Below, in pieces: positions 11,581-20,805 of a stretch of 64,000 bases of DNA. Below the pieces are notes generated by a model. That model made no database searches. It worked only from the letters and a program-made list of their open reading frames with translations, and was not told the DNA's origin. Every line of letters starts with the position of its first letter. Within the stretch, counting starts at the first letter, position 1. The DNA is from Paralithodes platypus (Eukaryota > Arthropoda > Malacostraca > Decapoda > Lithodidae), in assembly GCA_032716605.1 (NCBI GenBank), contig JAVRFV010002327.1:357260-421259 (forward strand), given 5' to 3'. Made by a program: the position numbers and the translations under genes.

Positions 11581-11975
11581 TATAAATCACCGAACTTGTT
11601 TGTCAAGGTGAATACATGCAATGCAAGTTAATGACATTGTGGGTAGGAATACGAATATGTGTTCCAGAATGATTTTGTGCGTGAAAATGTGAATGTGCAT
11701 GAGTTTGTGTGTGTTTATATAGTGAATCAACATAGAAGATAATAGGTAACATTTCTCAATTGATGATGCATATATTGTCTGGTGATTATTGGCATCCAAA
11801 TGTGATGTTTGGTTAATTTAGGATAGGGATTGTAATTGGTAAATCTATAGCATTATAAAACATTTATATTGCTACCATGTGAGTGCGGCCGAAGAAGGTT
11901 GCCAACAAAAACACCCGCTGACCAACCTCAAGCTAATCCAGGTAATCCAGAAAATTAACACCTACTTGTAAATTG

Positions 11976-11977
<2 letters not shown>

Positions 11978-12027
<50 letters not shown>

Positions 12028-12028
12028 T
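11978..12028. repeat. (TC)n then (AT)n microsatellite
   Basis: A CT array of about 28 bases is followed directly by an AT array of about 20 bases. It sits just upstream of the LINE fragment at 12030. Confidence 0.85.
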
Positions 12029-12029
12029 A

Positions 12030-12935
12030 ACAACCTTGATGTAGGAATAACTAGCAAAATCAGTAAATTTACAGATGACACTAAAATGGAAACACTCCAA
12101 ATAGATTTAGACATATTACACACATGGGTAGTAAACTGGCAGATCAAGTTCAATGTAGGTAAATGCAGTGTAGTAAAATTGAGTAAATCGATAGGAAATG
12201 CAGTATACAATTTCGATAACGTGGATATAACTAACTCAAATAATGAAAAAGACTTGAGAATCATCGTCAACTGTGATTTGAAACCAAGAAATCAATGCAT
12301 CAGTGTTCGAAATAAGGCAAATAGAGTTCTTGGATGTATATCTAGAAGTGTGTGTAACAGAACAGCAGACATAATCTTGAAATTTTATCTAGCGTTAGTG
12401 AGACTACACAATGAATTATGCTGTTCAAAATTGGAGTCCCTATTAGAGAATGAACATAGATTCCTTGGAGAGAGTACAACTAAGAATGACAAAAAATAAT
12501 CTGTAATAATAGAAATCTTCCATATGAAGACAGGTTGAAGAAGCTAGGCTTACATTCGTTAGAAAGACGCAGAGTTACATATGATATGATATGATAGATA
12601 TGAGGTGTTCAAGTGGGTAAGTGAGATAGGCTAAATGCAGGGGATATGAAAGATGTACTGAAGCTCAGCGATAGCGAGAAAACTCAAACAAATAGTTTCA
12701 AATGGGATACTTTTCGTTTCAAGAAATATAGGCAAATACTGGTTTGGTTAAGAGTTGTATATACCTGTGGAACAGGCTACCTAGCGCCATAGTGCGATAA
12801 AGAATGATAGAGAGCTTCAAAATACAATTAGATAGACATATGGACAAGATGGGTTGGGAGAAGAGGGATCTGCCTTGTGTGGGCCAATCGGCTTTATGCG
12901 GGCTCCCATTTTCTTATTTTTCTTCTTCTTTTCTG
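12030..12935 (+). pseudogene. Jockey/CR1-like LINE RT C-terminal half, degraded
   Basis: The reading begins just before the catalytic box, which reads KFTDDTKM in place of the usual FADDTKL. It continues with WQIKFNVGKC, EKDLRIIVNCDLKPRNQC and DIILKFYLALVR, the standard downstream RT landmarks. One frame runs from about 12035 to 12499. The remainder to about 12850 continues in shifted frames with in-frame stops (SLERRRVTYD, KLSDSEKTQTNSF and TFRFKKYRQI can be followed). The element ends with GATGGGTTGGGAGAAGAGGG, then the shared tail containing GGCCAATCGGC and CTCCCATTTTCTTA. Endonuclease and RT fingers are absent. The copy is a 5'-truncated dead fragment. Confidence 0.8.
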
Positions 12936-13119
12936 TGTATGAAGGAGACAAAAGGCAGGTTACTAAGCTATAATACCATATACATATCTCTCTTATTGAT
13001 ACCTTTCATCCACTTAAAACACCTCTATCATTATTTCCTCTACATATTCGTCTTTCTAGCAATATGACAGCAATACTAACTAATAAGTCAGTCAGTCACA
13101 ACTAATAATTATTATAATG

Positions 13120-13190
13120 TTTATAACACACACACACAAACACACATTATATATATATATACAGTATATGTGTGTGTGTGTGTATTAGAA
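13120..13190. repeat. (CA)n/(AT)n/(GT)n microsatellite, self-complementary
   Basis: ACACACAC is followed by ATATATATAT and then TGTGTGTG, so the stretch can fold on itself. Simple-sequence origin is sufficient to explain it. Confidence 0.7.
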
Positions 13191-13235
13191 TATACAATGG
13201 GTGAAGCATTAGAACAAAAATAGATTATTGGTGAG

Positions 13236-13342
13236 TGGGAGGAGTATAATCTGTGATTAGAGGACCAGGTGGATCCTCTAATCACATTTAATTGGTACCA
13301 TTGACTGCCTTGGTCCTTTAATTACAATTTATACTCCTCCCA
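13236..13342. mobile_element. Small foldback/MITE, 107 bp
   Basis: Imperfect inverted termini of about 33 bp pair: TGGGAGGAGTATAA on the left with TTATACTCCTCCCA on the right, and further in GATTAGAGGACCAGG with CCTTGGTCCTTTAAT. The left half contains its own hairpin, GTGATTAGAGGA against TCCTCTAATCAC. Confidence 0.65.
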
Positions 13343-13401
13343 TTCCCCACTACCTCTTTTCTTAGTTGATACAATTTTTATATTTAACTGAATATTTAAT
13401 A

Positions 13402-14130
13402 GAGATGAGCTGCTTGAGGAGAAAGTGTGGAGTTACTCGTAGAGACAGATTGAGGAATGAAGAGATACGTAGGAGAGTGGGGCAGCAGGAACATTTGTCA
13501 GCCAGAGTGGACAGAAGGGTGCTGAGCTGGTATGGTCATGTTGAACGAATGGGAGATGAAAGGCTTACAAAGAGAATATGCGAGTCAGGATCAAGGGGAG
13601 ATAGAAGGGCAGGAAGACCCCCATTGAGATGGAGAGACTGTGTAAGAAAGGCTTTGGATGATAGAGGAATGACTATAGATCAGGCAGGGGAAGTGGTGGT
13701 GGACAGGAGTGAATGGAGAATGCTTGTGAATAGTTGAGTGAACACGTGGTCATTTGGAGTAAGGGGTCGGGCGCAAGTTGGACTAGATAATAGTCCATCA
13801 GGCGCCTGGCCCGGGGAGACGATTAATATGAAGGGTGTGCCTGGAAGTGTGGTGGGAGGGCTTGTGGCTTTGGCTCCGCTGCATGTCTGCCTGCCGAGAT
13901 CGGAACCTCTCCGGGTGGTCAGGGGCCGTGGGAGTGCTGGAGCGACCGGGGTAACCCTGGTCTCTGGGTCTTCTCCTGGGTGACCTGGATGTGTGAGAGT
14001 TTGTGTTTTTTATCTGTGTTTATTTTTTTGTTTTATGTTGTTTTTGTGTTTTCCCTGTTCTTGCTCTGTCTTGAGTCGGCTACCCTCAAAATGGGGATTG
14101 GGCCTGAGCATATAGATAGATAGATAGATT
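13402..14130 (+). pseudogene. 3' end of an RTE-like LINE: C-terminal coding part and 3' UTR
   Basis: Codons 13402-13737 encode the RTE C-terminus: KCGVTRRDRLRNEEIRRR, then LSWYGHVERM and the basic GRPPLRWRDCV block, ending in a stop at 13735-13737. The same region occurs at about 28710-28835 in the larger RTE copy, which lacks the part after GHMEW. A GC-rich 3' UTR follows, containing CTGCCGAGATCGGAACCTCT at about 13896 (recurring near 52482). It ends with AGTCGGCTACCC, ATGGGGATTGGGCCTGAG and (ATAG)n. The polymerase and endonuclease are missing, so this is a 5'-truncated insert. Within what remains the frame is intact. Confidence 0.85.
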
Positions 14131-14188
14131 AAATAGTGGATGCTAACGTGCTATTAAGAATATGTACGTATTGTATGCATGAATGTAT

Positions 14189-14208
14189 GTATATATATAT
14201 ATATATAT
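14189..14208. repeat. (AT)n microsatellite
   Basis: A pure AT array. A 52-bp segment at 14248-14302 (ATATTGGAGTTGGACATTAT core) follows it. The same segment follows another AT array at 15411-15462. Confidence 0.8.
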
Positions 14209-14340
14209 GGGTAGAGGAGGAGGTAATAAGTTAAAAGTTACTTAACTATAACTGTAATGATATTGGAGTTGGACATTATTGAATTTATATATGTACTTTG
14301 GCACATGTTGCTTAGAAGAGGATTACAAAGGAGTACAAAG

Positions 14341-14341
<1 letters not shown>

Positions 14342-14376
<35 letters not shown>
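14342..14376. repeat. (GA)n microsatellite
   Basis: About 17 GA units. It lies next to a LINE 3' tail on the minus strand. Confidence 0.85.
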
Positions 14377-14377
<1 letters not shown>

Positions 14378-14384
14378 ATAACAT

Positions 14385-14560
14385 AAGAACAACCTAAGAT
14401 AATGGGAGTCTGCAGAAAGTCAATTGGCCCACACAAGGCAGATCCCTTTCACACCCAACCCATCTTGATTAGAGCAATGCCCATATTCACCTTATTTACT
14501 AATACTATTTCAAACTATCTTGGTAATAAATCCAGCACTTGATGTAGGTCCTAGAACAAA
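14385..14560 (-). pseudogene. 3' end of a jockey/CR1-like LINE (minus strand)
   Basis: The shared tail is present on the minus strand: GATGGGTTGGGTGTGAAAGG, GATCTGCCTTGTGTGGGCCA, CTGCAGACTCCCATTATC and a TTATGTTATG end. The coding remnant upstream is too decayed to translate. Confidence 0.6.
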
Positions 14561-14639
14561 CTATTACCATATGAATCCATATATTTAGTCTAAACAAATC
14601 CTCTATGGTGTTATCCTAATGCCCTATTTATTATTTATA

Positions 14640-14880
14640 ATGGAGGTTGGGTGTGAGTGGAATCTGCCGGTTGTTGTCCAGTCGGCGCTCTGCAGACCCC
14701 CGTTTTCCCATGTTGACCTCTGATCGTTTTGGTGAGGTCAGTCCTCATGGTGTTAGTGAGTTGGGCCTATTATTAGGCCTTATAATTAGTGTTGGGTGTG
14801 AGAGGGATCTGCCGTATATGAGCCGATCGGCTTTCTGCAGACTCCCATTTTCTTATGTTCTTATGTTCTTATATGTAAGT
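14640..14880 (+). repeat. LINE 3' tail, dimeric form
   Basis: Two related tail units lie in tandem. The first contains GGAATCTGCCGG and CTGCAGACCCCCGTTTTCCC. The second contains GAGGGATCTGCCGTATATGA and CTGCAGACTCCCATTTTCTT and ends in a TTCTTATG repeat. They are linked by a TTTTGGTGAGGTCAGTCCTC and TTAGGCCTTATAATTAG spacer. The same dimer occurs at 15110-15325. Confidence 0.7.
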
Positions 14881-14889
14881 CCTAGGACT

Positions 14890-15330
14890 TAACACATGAT
14901 AGAAATCGTCCTTACGTATTCAAGTTCAGTGATAGCGAAAGAACTCGAACAAATGGTTTCAAATTAGATATTTTTTCGTTTCAGAAAAGATATAGGCAAA
15001 TATTGATTTGGTAACAGAGTTGTAGATAGGTGGAATAAGCTACCAAGTGTTATAGTGGAATCAAGAACTATAGAGAGCATTAAGAAAAAAATAGATTGAC
15101 ATATGGGCGAGATGGGTTGGGTGTGAGGGGAATCTACCGGGTGTGGGCCAATCGGCGCTTGACAGACCCTCATTGTCTGTCCTCTGACCGTTTTGGTGAG
15201 GTCGATCCTCATGGTATTAGTGAGCTGAGCCTATAATTAGGCCTTGTAATTAGGGTTGGATGTGAGAGGGAACTGTCTTGTGTTGGCCAATCGGCTCTCT
15301 GCAGACTCATTTTTTTTATGTTCTTATATT
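14890..15330 (+). pseudogene. Jockey/CR1-like LINE 3' end with dimeric tail
   Basis: Codon remnants KFSDSERTRTNGFKLD, FRFRKDIGK and WNKLPSVIVESRTIESIK can be traced in broken frames over 14915-15100. They are followed by GATGGGTTGGGTGTGAGGGG and the dimeric tail to about 15330. It belongs to the same family as 12030-12935 but has a longer tail form. Confidence 0.7.
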
Positions 15331-15363
15331 GAGAAAGATTGAACACATTAGGCCTACATCCAT

Positions 15364-15411
15364 TAAGGAGGTATATATACGGTATATATATATATATATA
15401 TATATATATAA
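15364..15411. repeat. (AT)n microsatellite
   Basis: An AT array interrupted once by ACGG. It is followed by the 52-bp segment also seen at 14248-14302. Confidence 0.8.
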
Positions 15412-15462
15412 CTGTAAGGATATTGGAGTTGGACATTATTGAATTTATATATGTTTGGTACT

Positions 15463-15585
15463 AGGGTACAGTCTTTCTTCTATTCAACTGCTGAGCTCTG
15501 GAACTCTCTCCCAGAATCAGTCTTTCACTCTTCCTATGACTTAAATTGCTTCAAACTTCGTGTGTACGCACTGTGCCCTTGTACA
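15463..15585 (+). pseudogene. LINE C-terminal fragment (plus strand)
   Basis: The plus-strand codons read FFYSTAELWNSLPESVFHSS and then YDLNCFKLRVY. The LWNSLP motif is characteristic of the C-terminus of many jockey/CR1/I-group LINEs. Only about 35 codons remain. Confidence 0.6.
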
Positions 15586-15840
15586 GAGCAAGAAGCTGAG
15601 CAGGGGTAAAGAACTCCTTGAGGCAGTTGAGCACATCCAGCTTCTGGGAGGCTGCCTTAGCAAGACTGGTAATATGGTCCTTCTAAGTAAGAGCAGAAGA
15701 AAAAGAGAAACCAAGAATATTGAGAGAAGATGAATGATTGATGTTTGTATTGTTGAAGTATAAGCGATAGTCTTCTGGCGGTTCCGGACGAGTAGTAAGA
15801 TGGAGAAATCAGGTTTCGGGAGCATTAAAAGCAACAAGGT
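15585..15840 (-). pseudogene. L2/CR1-like RT fragment (minus strand)
   Basis: On the minus strand the frame reads LGFSFSSALT, a stop, then KDHITSLAKAASQKLDVLN, CLKEFFTPAQLLALYKG. This is the post-catalytic segment of an L2/CR1-like reverse transcriptase. It abuts the plus-strand LINE C-terminus at about 15585, so two fragments are joined head to head. Confidence 0.65.
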
Positions 15841-16027
15841 AAGGTGTTCTGCTTTGTAATCTGCAAATTCGAAGTGGTTAAGGTATTCCCCATCTGTATG
15901 TATTCCTTTTTTTCATGAACACATTCTAAAGATCACTTGAAAACCGTAGGTGAGATCGTGTCGCCCCGTCTCACTCATTTCCCAATCTTTATCTTCCCTA
16001 TGTCTGTATGTAACCTGAACATGGCAG

Positions 16028-16050
16028 ATATATATATATATATATATATT
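16028..16050. repeat. (AT)n microsatellite
   Basis: A pure AT array of about 22 bases. Confidence 0.8.
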
Positions 16051-16129
16051 ATACAACACACACACATTTTCATTTACAAGTGGACAAGGATTCACTATTA
16101 AAAGCACCTATCCTGGCATGTATAATTCT

Positions 16130-16295
16130 ACTCACAAACATACAACCACGTGCTCACACACACACTTACACAAACACAACATTATATTCACAATCACAGA
16201 AACATTTCGTACTTTCATTCACAAACCCATTCGTAAATATTTCCATCCACACCGTTACCATTCATTTGTACACACACACACACACACACTGAAGA
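16130..16295. repeat. CA-rich region with a (CA)n array
   Basis: CACA-rich sequence contains a clear array at about 16270-16290. The open frames across it (rich in His and Thr) are low-complexity artefacts. Confidence 0.6.
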
Positions 16296-16464
16296 ATCTC
16301 AATTTCCCAAGCTTGGAAGAGAAGACGTGTGAGGGGTATATAACAACGATTTACAAAGACTTTGTTGTGAAGAAACCTGGTAGGATCAAAGTGCACGTGT
16401 TTAAACTAAGAAAAAATAGATGGAAATACGATATGAACAAATTTAGCTATAACATCAAGCTTTG

Positions 16465-16650
16465 TATACGTGGAACACTTGTGGTGGTGTCCCATAGCCT
16501 ACCCAGTGTGGCTGGGCTGCGAGACACCACTGGTAGTGTCACGCAGCCCAGCCAGTGAGGCTGGGCTACGGGACACCACCAGTGGTGTCCCGTAGCCCAG
16601 CCTCACTGGCTGGGCTGCGTGACACCACTGGTGGTGTCCCGTAGCCACTT
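16465..16650. repeat. Amplified palindrome with 57-bp arms
   Basis: Bases 16523-16579 and 16582-16638 are near-perfect reverse complements around a two-base centre (CA). Each arm begins and ends with its own small palindrome of the form GACACCAC-NN-GTGGTGTC. Arms are built from GGCTGGGCT, GTAGCCCAGCC and GGGACACCAC words. The outer flanks (ACACTTGTGGTGGTGTCCC on the left, GTAGCCACTTCG on the right) are contiguous, inverted, at 9629-9660. The palindrome therefore looks like an expansion inside an older unit. Confidence 0.85.
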
Positions 16651-16815
16651 CGTTTAAAGTTACCCTTCCTAATCCATATCTCCCAGAATATACTAACAAA
16701 ACAATAAAAATAAAAGTAATAATCTAATAAGTACCACCCCATTTAAATACAACTTATAAATCTAATAAGTAACACCCCATTCTCATCAAGAACTCAAATT
16801 TTCTTTAATAAATGA

Positions 16816-16960
16816 TGAAAGCATATGGTCCTCCCGGGATTCGAACCCGGGACACCACAACCAGAATTTAATAAACTAATGGCATCATATGATCCTCCCG
16901 GGATTCGAACCCGGGACACCACACCCAGAACATAAGCACCTTAAGCCATTACACCAACAA
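16816..16960 (-). repeat. tRNA-like SINE heads, two in tandem
   Basis: Two nearly identical T-arm sequences occur on the minus strand (near 16830-16860 and 16890-16920). Each has the word CCCGGGTTCGAATCCCGGGA, a perfect 5-bp stem with a TTCGAAT loop, followed by GGACCATA. The second also has an A-box-like TGGTGTAATGGCTTAAGG upstream. Acceptor and anticodon stems do not pair convincingly, so I call this SINE or tRNA pseudogene, not a functional tRNA. Confidence 0.55.
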
Positions 16961-17040
16961 CTTTACTTCTAAACTCAATGAAATCAACAAATACATGTGG
17001 CACTCCAAGGACTCGAACCTAGGATAGTCACACCAAAATT
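16952..17040 (-). repeat. tRNA-derived SINE, copy b
   Basis: It contains the same B-box word (minus strand GGTTCGAGTCCTTGGAG) and tail (TTGAGTTTAGAAGTAAAGT) as copy a at 9104. The A-box part is lost. The tail runs directly into the tRNA-like head at 16960. Confidence 0.55.
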
Positions 17041-17830
17041 ATACTTTAATTTTGAAGTTAGTCCACCCACCCAAAACTATTCTCCCCCGCCCGAGAGATA
17101 TGCTCCGCGGTTCCAATATTCAATATGTGAACGAACTTACTGCATTCAATCCCCATTTCAGGGTAGCAGTACTGTACAAGGGGCAGATCCCTTCAAGCAC
17201 TCCTCCATTCACATTCTGGATTAGTAGATAGTTGGTTACAGGATTCAATTTTTGGCAAGATTCGGATATCATCTAAAATAACTTTAATTTGACTTTCATC
17301 ACAGCTACCCTTACAGTTTTATTAAGCTTAGGAAACAGCAGTACGAATCAAATACGCTTTGATGCCATAGATAAACTGAATAAAATTTAATGAAAACTAC
17401 AATAAAGCAGGAATTACAGTCTGGATTTAAATTTAATGAACACTTTTCTATACATTTGTGATAACCATTCACTGAAGTCCCCGATCATTAGGGCACCCAC
17501 CCTAACCCAGCTATACGTCAGCAGGGAGTACATGGTGGTCAAAACTGCATCAAATATAATACTTAGCCATTTGGATTAGTGGTCTTGTCTTTTTACTGCG
17601 TTCCTTTAAGTTGTTGGTTTATTTTGCAACTTTTACATTATAATTAAAGTTAATGATACTTCAACTTTCTTACATTTGCCCCATTTGTGTGGCATTTTTA
17701 TAACTTTTTATGTAATTTAGAAGAAATCGGCCTTTGGCCCGAGCCATTTTTCTACCGAAAAAGGCACCAATTTATTTTGAGTGTCTTTAGTATTTATTTA
17801 AACCTTTGAGGTCAACAGGAATTTTTTATT
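17041..17830. other. No supported gene
   Basis: The segment at 17476-17550 repeats 6150-6222 (CCCCGATNATNAGG-CACCCACCCTA-CCCAGCT). A degenerate Penelope-like 3' end is possible at 17580-17650. Nothing codes for a recognisable protein. Confidence 0.4.
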
Positions 17831-17834
17831 AATT

Positions 17835-17960
17835 TATATTTTTTCACCAAAACTTTACTTCTAAACTCAAATCGACAAATACACGAGACTCTCCAAGGAC
17901 TCTAACCTAGGATACTCACACCAATATTCCGGACATTTATGCATTATGCTATCAAGACAA
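17835..17960 (-). repeat. tRNA-derived SINE, copy c
   Basis: It has the same layout as copy a, with one change inside the B-box (GGTTAGAGTCC), so it is an older copy. Confidence 0.55.
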
Positions 17961-18344
17961 TTAACATGAAAGGTCCTAGTTTAAGTATTACGCTATCAAA
18001 TCATGCCAAAATATTACAATCCTTCGTAACCGTACCTATTCTTCCATCACTATCATACATCGTTAATAAAGTATCCTACTTGTTCCACCGGGATATCATT
18101 TTAAAGTTTACCCTGTAAGCATATCATTTGGCTACATTCATGTTTATAGAGGATATGTCACATTAGGCTGGATTTAGAAGTTGTAATAGAAATGGGGGAG
18201 GGGGGATTCAGGGCGCTACAGGACAGACCGTCACTTTCAACATCAATACTAATATTCGCCGCGCTCCCTTCAAGGTACTAACGGCGGATACTTTCTCGAA
18301 CATGTACAGAGTCTTTGTAGGCAGAGCATATACTAAAATATTAT

Positions 18345-18560
18345 AGTATTGACAATTTTCTATCAAAATATGTACGAAGGGTACTTTTTAAGCTTGATTG
18401 AAGTCTAGAGCAAATCAAATTTTTTCTATCAAAACATTTTTTTTTTGTAAGGTTGGATTGAAAGTCTGCAGAGCAAACCAAGAATGTTTTCTATCTAAAA
18501 ATGCACAAAGAGTGCTTTATTTTAAGCTTGATTGAGGTCTAGAGCAAACAAAGCAATACA
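18345..18560 (+). repeat. Degenerate minisatellite, about 75 bp x 3
   Basis: Three diverged units contain TTTTCTATCAAAA, then a GTACNAAG-GTACTTT stretch, AAGCTTGATTGAAGTCTAGAGCAAA. A related single unit appears near 23570-23620. Confidence 0.55.
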
Positions 18561-18674
18561 AAATAAATAAGCAATTAAATACGCCGCTCTATAGATAATA
18601 TTTCTTAGATTTTATTTTAAGCCCTGGGAGTCTTTTTCTAGACTCGGTGGTCTGGTTAAACAAACTTAATTCAT

Positions 18675-18776
18675 TTTAGCAAGCGTTTTCTCCACAGCGA
18701 TTTTGAAGTTATTTTGACTTTATATTGACTGTCAGAGTTTTGGTTCGTTTAGTTTGCAAGTTTTAAATTTTAATCA
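18675..18776 (+). repeat. Decayed Penelope-like 3' terminal segment
   Basis: AAGCGTTTTCTCCACAGCGATTTTGA, then TTTGACTTTATATTG and GTTTAGTTTGCAAGTTTTAA, resembles 60180-60277, the 3' end of the Penelope-like copies. It is diverged by many substitutions but collinear, and is probably an old solo 3' end. Confidence 0.6.
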
Positions 18777-18805
18777 GCAAATAAATAAGCCGTTCTATAG
18801 ATATT

Positions 18806-18990
18806 AATAATAAATACAATGGGGAGGGTGACCGAGTATATAGATAAAGTACTGTGGGACCAGGTAATAATAAATACAATGGGGAGGGTGACCCAGTATA
18901 TAGATAAAGTACTGTGGGACCAGGTAATAATAAATACAATGGGGAAGGTGACCGAGTATATAGATAAAGATAAAGTACTGTGGGACCAGG
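18806..18990 (+). repeat. Minisatellite, 60 bp x 3
   Basis: Three units start at 18819, 18879 and 18939, exactly 60 bases apart, with few changes. Because 60 is a multiple of three, the frame stays open and repeats VTEYIDKVLWDQVIINT-like peptides. I regard this open frame as a by-product of the repeat, not a gene. Confidence 0.85.
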
Positions 18991-19133
18991 TATTACTTTT
19001 AACTGTTAATTTGCTAATGCGATGGCCAAGATTTAGGGAACCGATTGTAAATGAAATATACTGTATTCTAATTCAGTGCACGCTCATTTTATTTAATTAT
19101 TCTATAGCTTCGTAGTTTTAAGTTTAATTTCCG

Positions 19134-19572
19134 ATAAATTTTAATGAGTTTTACCACATACAGTACCGGTATATAAGGTAGAGTTTCTATTATTTTAATG
19201 AGTTTTACCACATACAGTACCGGTATATAAGGTAGAGTTTCTATTATTTTAATGAGTTTTACCACATACAGTACCGGTATAGGTTTCTATTATTATAATG
19301 AGTTTTACCACATACAGTACCGGTATAATAAGGTAGAGTTCTATTATTTTAATGAGTTTTACCCACATACAGTACCGGTAATATAAGGTAGAGTTTCTAT
19401 TATTTTAATGAGTTTTACCACATACAGTACCGGTATATACGGTAGAGTTTCTATCTATTTTAATGAGTTTTACCACATACAGTACCGGTATATAAGGTAG
19501 AGTTTCTATATTTATTTTATGAGTTTTACCACATACAGTACCGGTATATAAGGTAGAGTTTCTATTATTTTA
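19134..19572 (+). repeat. Minisatellite, about 54 bp x 8
   Basis: The word GAGTTTTACC recurs at 19146, 19200, 19254, 19300, 19354, 19410, 19465 and 19521. Spacing is 46-56 bases. Each unit contains CATACAGTACCGGTATATAA and GGTAGAGTTTCTATTATTTT. Confidence 0.9.
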
Positions 19573-19587
19573 AATTTTAAACTTATA

Positions 19588-19810
19588 TTAACCCTCTCAG
19601 ACATATGACGCGATTTTGAGCCTATTGGGGATACTTTAAAGCCTTTGTTACCATCAGGGGTATTTAGAAACCTTTAGTTTAGTTACTTCAACCTCTGCAG
19701 TTGTCTTTGAGTTAGCTGTGGCCAGAAAACTAATTTTGGAGAGGTAATTATAACCGAACTATTTCTTATTGCTAATCTGGCAACCTCTGCGTCATAAATG
19801 CGTGAAACGG
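19588..19810 (+). mobile_element. Short TTAA-type non-autonomous element, copy 1
   Basis: It begins at TTAA with ACCCTCTCAGACATATGACG and matches 23635-23856 through CTAATCTGGCAACCTCTGC. The right terminus is altered. It sits between two related flanking segments (about 18960-19160 and 19810-20000), so it may have been caught up in a local duplication. Confidence 0.6.
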
Positions 19811-20170
19811 TGGAGTACTGTGGGACCAGATATTACTTTAAACCGTTAATTTGCTAATGCAATAGCGAACATTTAGGTAACCGATTTTAAAAGCAATATA
19901 TTCTAATTCAGTGCACGCTCATTTAATTTAATTATTTTATAGCTTTGTAGTTTTAAAAGTTAATTCCGATAAATATTAATGAGTTTTTCCACATATAGAA
20001 GGTGGGGTTTCTATTATTTTAAATTTTAAAGTTATATTAATTTGAACAGTAACTTCTAAAGTTTGATATATACAATTTACTTGCTAATGCAATACCGAAG
20101 ATTTAAAAGGAACATTGTAATTCAGTCCAGTCATTTTATTTCACATTAGAAGTTTATGCTTTTCAAAGCT
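19810..20170 (+). repeat. Degenerate duplications of 18960-19160
   Basis: GTACTGTGGGACCAGATATT and TTAATTTGCTAATGCAATAG, then an AATTCAGTGCACGCTCATTT stretch, repeat the sequence preceding the 54-bp minisatellite. A third, more diverged partial copy runs from about 20080 to 20170. Confidence 0.6.
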
Positions 20171-20317
20171 TAAATTCTGATAATTTTAAATTAATTTTTT
20201 TTTTTTTGTTAGTGCGCTTCGATAATTTTAGATTTTAAAGTTACTTTTATTAATTTGAACAGTACTTACTTTCAAAGTTAGGCTATAGATTTTAATTGCT
20301 GTACAAAGTATCCATAC

Positions 20318-20805
20318 TTAACACCTTACGAGCGGCCTATGCGGTTTATTTATATGTACCGCACAGCGGGGTGTTTTTAGCCAAAATAGGGCTGTTTACG
20401 TGATCATTTTCATGCCTAAATAAGACCCAGAACGTAAAACAAGTACCTATCCCTGAAAGGGCATAAACAGAGCTTTCGAATGACACCATAACGATCCTTG
20501 TATGATGGATAGTTTTCTTGCAATAACCGTGCAACGCGAGTGCAAAAAGCAGGTAATTCGGTACTTTCGGTACATAATTGAGTATGTAGCGAGTGAGAGA
20601 GGGAGGAGGGAGCTGAGATTTGTGTCAGTAGGTTCGCCGCGGTGGTCTGGAGCAGTCATACGCTCGCTAGTCTCCTGCCACCACTTGTCTCTCTCTCTCG
20701 GCCACATTACGTGCTGAAATTGCCACTCGACCTATGTCGAGCGCCGCCACATAGTCCAGCTTTATTTAACTCGACTTATGTTGCTCGCCGCTAATTAAGG
20801 GTTAA
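20318..20805 (-). mobile_element. TTAA-flanked non-autonomous DNA transposon, copy 2 (488 bp)
   Basis: This is an inverted, near-identical copy of 9735-10222. TTAA ends lie at 20318-20321 and 20802-20805. Equal length and low divergence indicate recent activity of the family. Confidence 0.75.

Noticed and set aside
11067..11799. Histidine/threonine-rich proteins on the minus strand
   Set aside because: Produced by TG microsatellites and TGTG-rich low-complexity DNA.
16830..16960. Functional tRNA gene
   Set aside because: The T-arm is perfect, but the acceptor stem does not pair and the anticodon arm is weak. There are two tandem copies of the T-arm, so a SINE or pseudogene is more likely.
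18819..19115. 98-codon frame with three 20-residue repeats
   Set aside because: The 60-bp minisatellite is a multiple of three and keeps any open frame open. There is no support outside the repeat.
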